25,961 bases of DNA from CAZSGN01 sp964606415 (lineage in GTDB: Bacteria; Bacteroidota; Bacteroidia; Bacteroidales; JBBRXJ01). The notes under the pieces are model-generated. The model was given only the letters and a program-made list of their open reading frames with translations. It was not told the DNA's origin and did not search any database. The stretch spans positions 1 through 25,961 of the forward strand of contig CAZSGN010000004.1 of assembly GCA_964606415.1 (NCBI GenBank), in the 5' to 3' direction. Below, in pieces: positions 25,369 through 25,961 of this stretch (positions are counted from its first letter, which is position 1; the number at the start of each line of letters is the position of its first letter). The position numbers were made by a program, and so were the translations under genes.

Positions 25369-25839
25369 ATGATCATGGATAAATCCCAGGATATAAAAGA
25401 GACTGTTCGTAATTGTTTTACTGATTATCTTGAGAAAAAAGGTTTTAGGAAAACACCTGAAAGATATGCTATTCTCAATGAAATATATGAAATGGAAGGT
25501 CATTTTGATATTGAGTCTCTTTATATTTTCATGAAGAATAATCACTACCGTGTTAGTCGTGCTACTCTATATAATACTATTGATCTTTTACTGGAAAGCA
25601 AATTAATAGTTAAGCATCAATTTGGAAAAAATATTGCTAAATTTGAAAAAGCATATGCTAATAAACAGCATGATCATCTTATCTGTACCAGTTGTGGTAA
25701 AATTTTGGAGTTTTGTGATCCGAGAGTGCAGCAAATTCAAAATGATATTGTTGAGCAAATGAATTTTCAGGTGCATAGTCATTCGCTCTATTTTTATGGT
25801 GTTTGCAAGGATTGTAAATTGAAATTAGAAAAAGAATGA
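25369..25839 (+). CDS. Fur-family metal-responsive transcriptional regulator
   Basis: A 156-residue Fur-family repressor. The winged helix covers about 10-85, with the recognition segment VSRATLYNTIDLLL. The metal-binding dimerisation half has HDHLICTSCGKILEF (H101, H103, C106, C109, E114), HSHSLYFYG and CKDC (C146, C149). The two CxxC pairs form the structural zinc site of many Fur proteins. Iron (Fur), zinc (Zur) or peroxide (PerR) specificity cannot be settled from sequence alone; the HHDHLIC-like and HSLYFYG motifs are most like Fur. I begin at ATG 25369; ATG 25375 is also plausible, and an in-frame TTG at 25363 is unlikely. The 15-bp gap to the RSH gene suggests one transcript. Confidence 0.9.
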   Translation: MIMDKSQDIKETVRNCFTDYLEKKGFRKTPERYAILNEIYEMEGHFDIESLYIFMKNNHYRVSRATLYNTIDLLLESKLIVKHQFGKNIAKFEKAYANKQHDHLICTSCGKILEFCDPRVQQIQNDIVEQMNFQVHSHSLYFYGVCKDCKLKLEKE

Positions 25840-25961
25840 AATTATCCTTAACTTTAACTCTCCATTAAGGGCAATATTGGCACGGTTATTTATTAATATG
25901 GTTCTGCCACTAATTTAATGAAAGTTTGCAATTTGTTTATATGTAGATAAAATATGGTTTA

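Noticed and set aside
25846..25870. CCTTAA / TTAAGG inverted repeat after the Fur-family gene as a terminator
   Set aside because: Only six AT-rich pairs with a 13-nt loop and no T-run after it; too weak.

Overview
The window is AT-rich chromosomal DNA from a member of the Bacteroidota, most likely the Bacteroidales/Marinilabiliales side of the phylum. This is judged from gene content only: a type IX secretion (T9SS) type B sorting domain, SprB-like and Ig-like surface repeats, a long bacteroidete-type TamB, and promoters that fit the TTG / TAnnTTTG pattern. It is mostly core genome. I found no rRNA, tRNA, CRISPR array, insertion sequence or prophage.

Layout. Positions 1-2071 (minus) hold the 5' part of a large secreted repeat protein that runs off the left edge, preceded by a small secreted protein. 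Positions 2415-3974 (minus) are rbfA and a LolC/LolE-type permease. trpS (plus) follows a leader with nested inverted repeats. tsaD (minus) and tamB (plus) diverge, and tamB is followed by a tight exbB-exbD-tonB set. A TSUP-family permease and glyA form a minus-strand pair. A single-domain response regulator and a Crp/Fnr-family regulator diverge from a shared 297-bp region that contains a perfect FNR-type palindrome. A ClC chloride channel/transporter (minus) is followed by the gutted remnant of a second ClC gene. On the plus strand come a zinc peptidase / inactive partner M16 pair, a T9SS-sorted fibronectin-like protein, a long RelA/SpoT homologue and a Fur-family regulator.

The genes cover envelope biogenesis and energisation (TamB, ExbBD-TonB, Lol permease), T9SS-exported surface proteins, translation (RbfA, TrpS, TsaD, RSH) and environmental sensing (Crp/Fnr, receiver, Fur, RSH). 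I see no clear new multi-gene system. The points most worth checking are: (1) the RSH protein keeps a complete ppGpp hydrolase site while several synthetase positions differ from consensus; (2) the ClC remnant retains both ends of a paralogue but has lost its middle; (3) the FNR-type box between the Crp/Fnr and receiver genes; (4) the nested inverted repeats before trpS; (5) the Cys-X2-Cys-Cys cluster in the Crp/Fnr protein.
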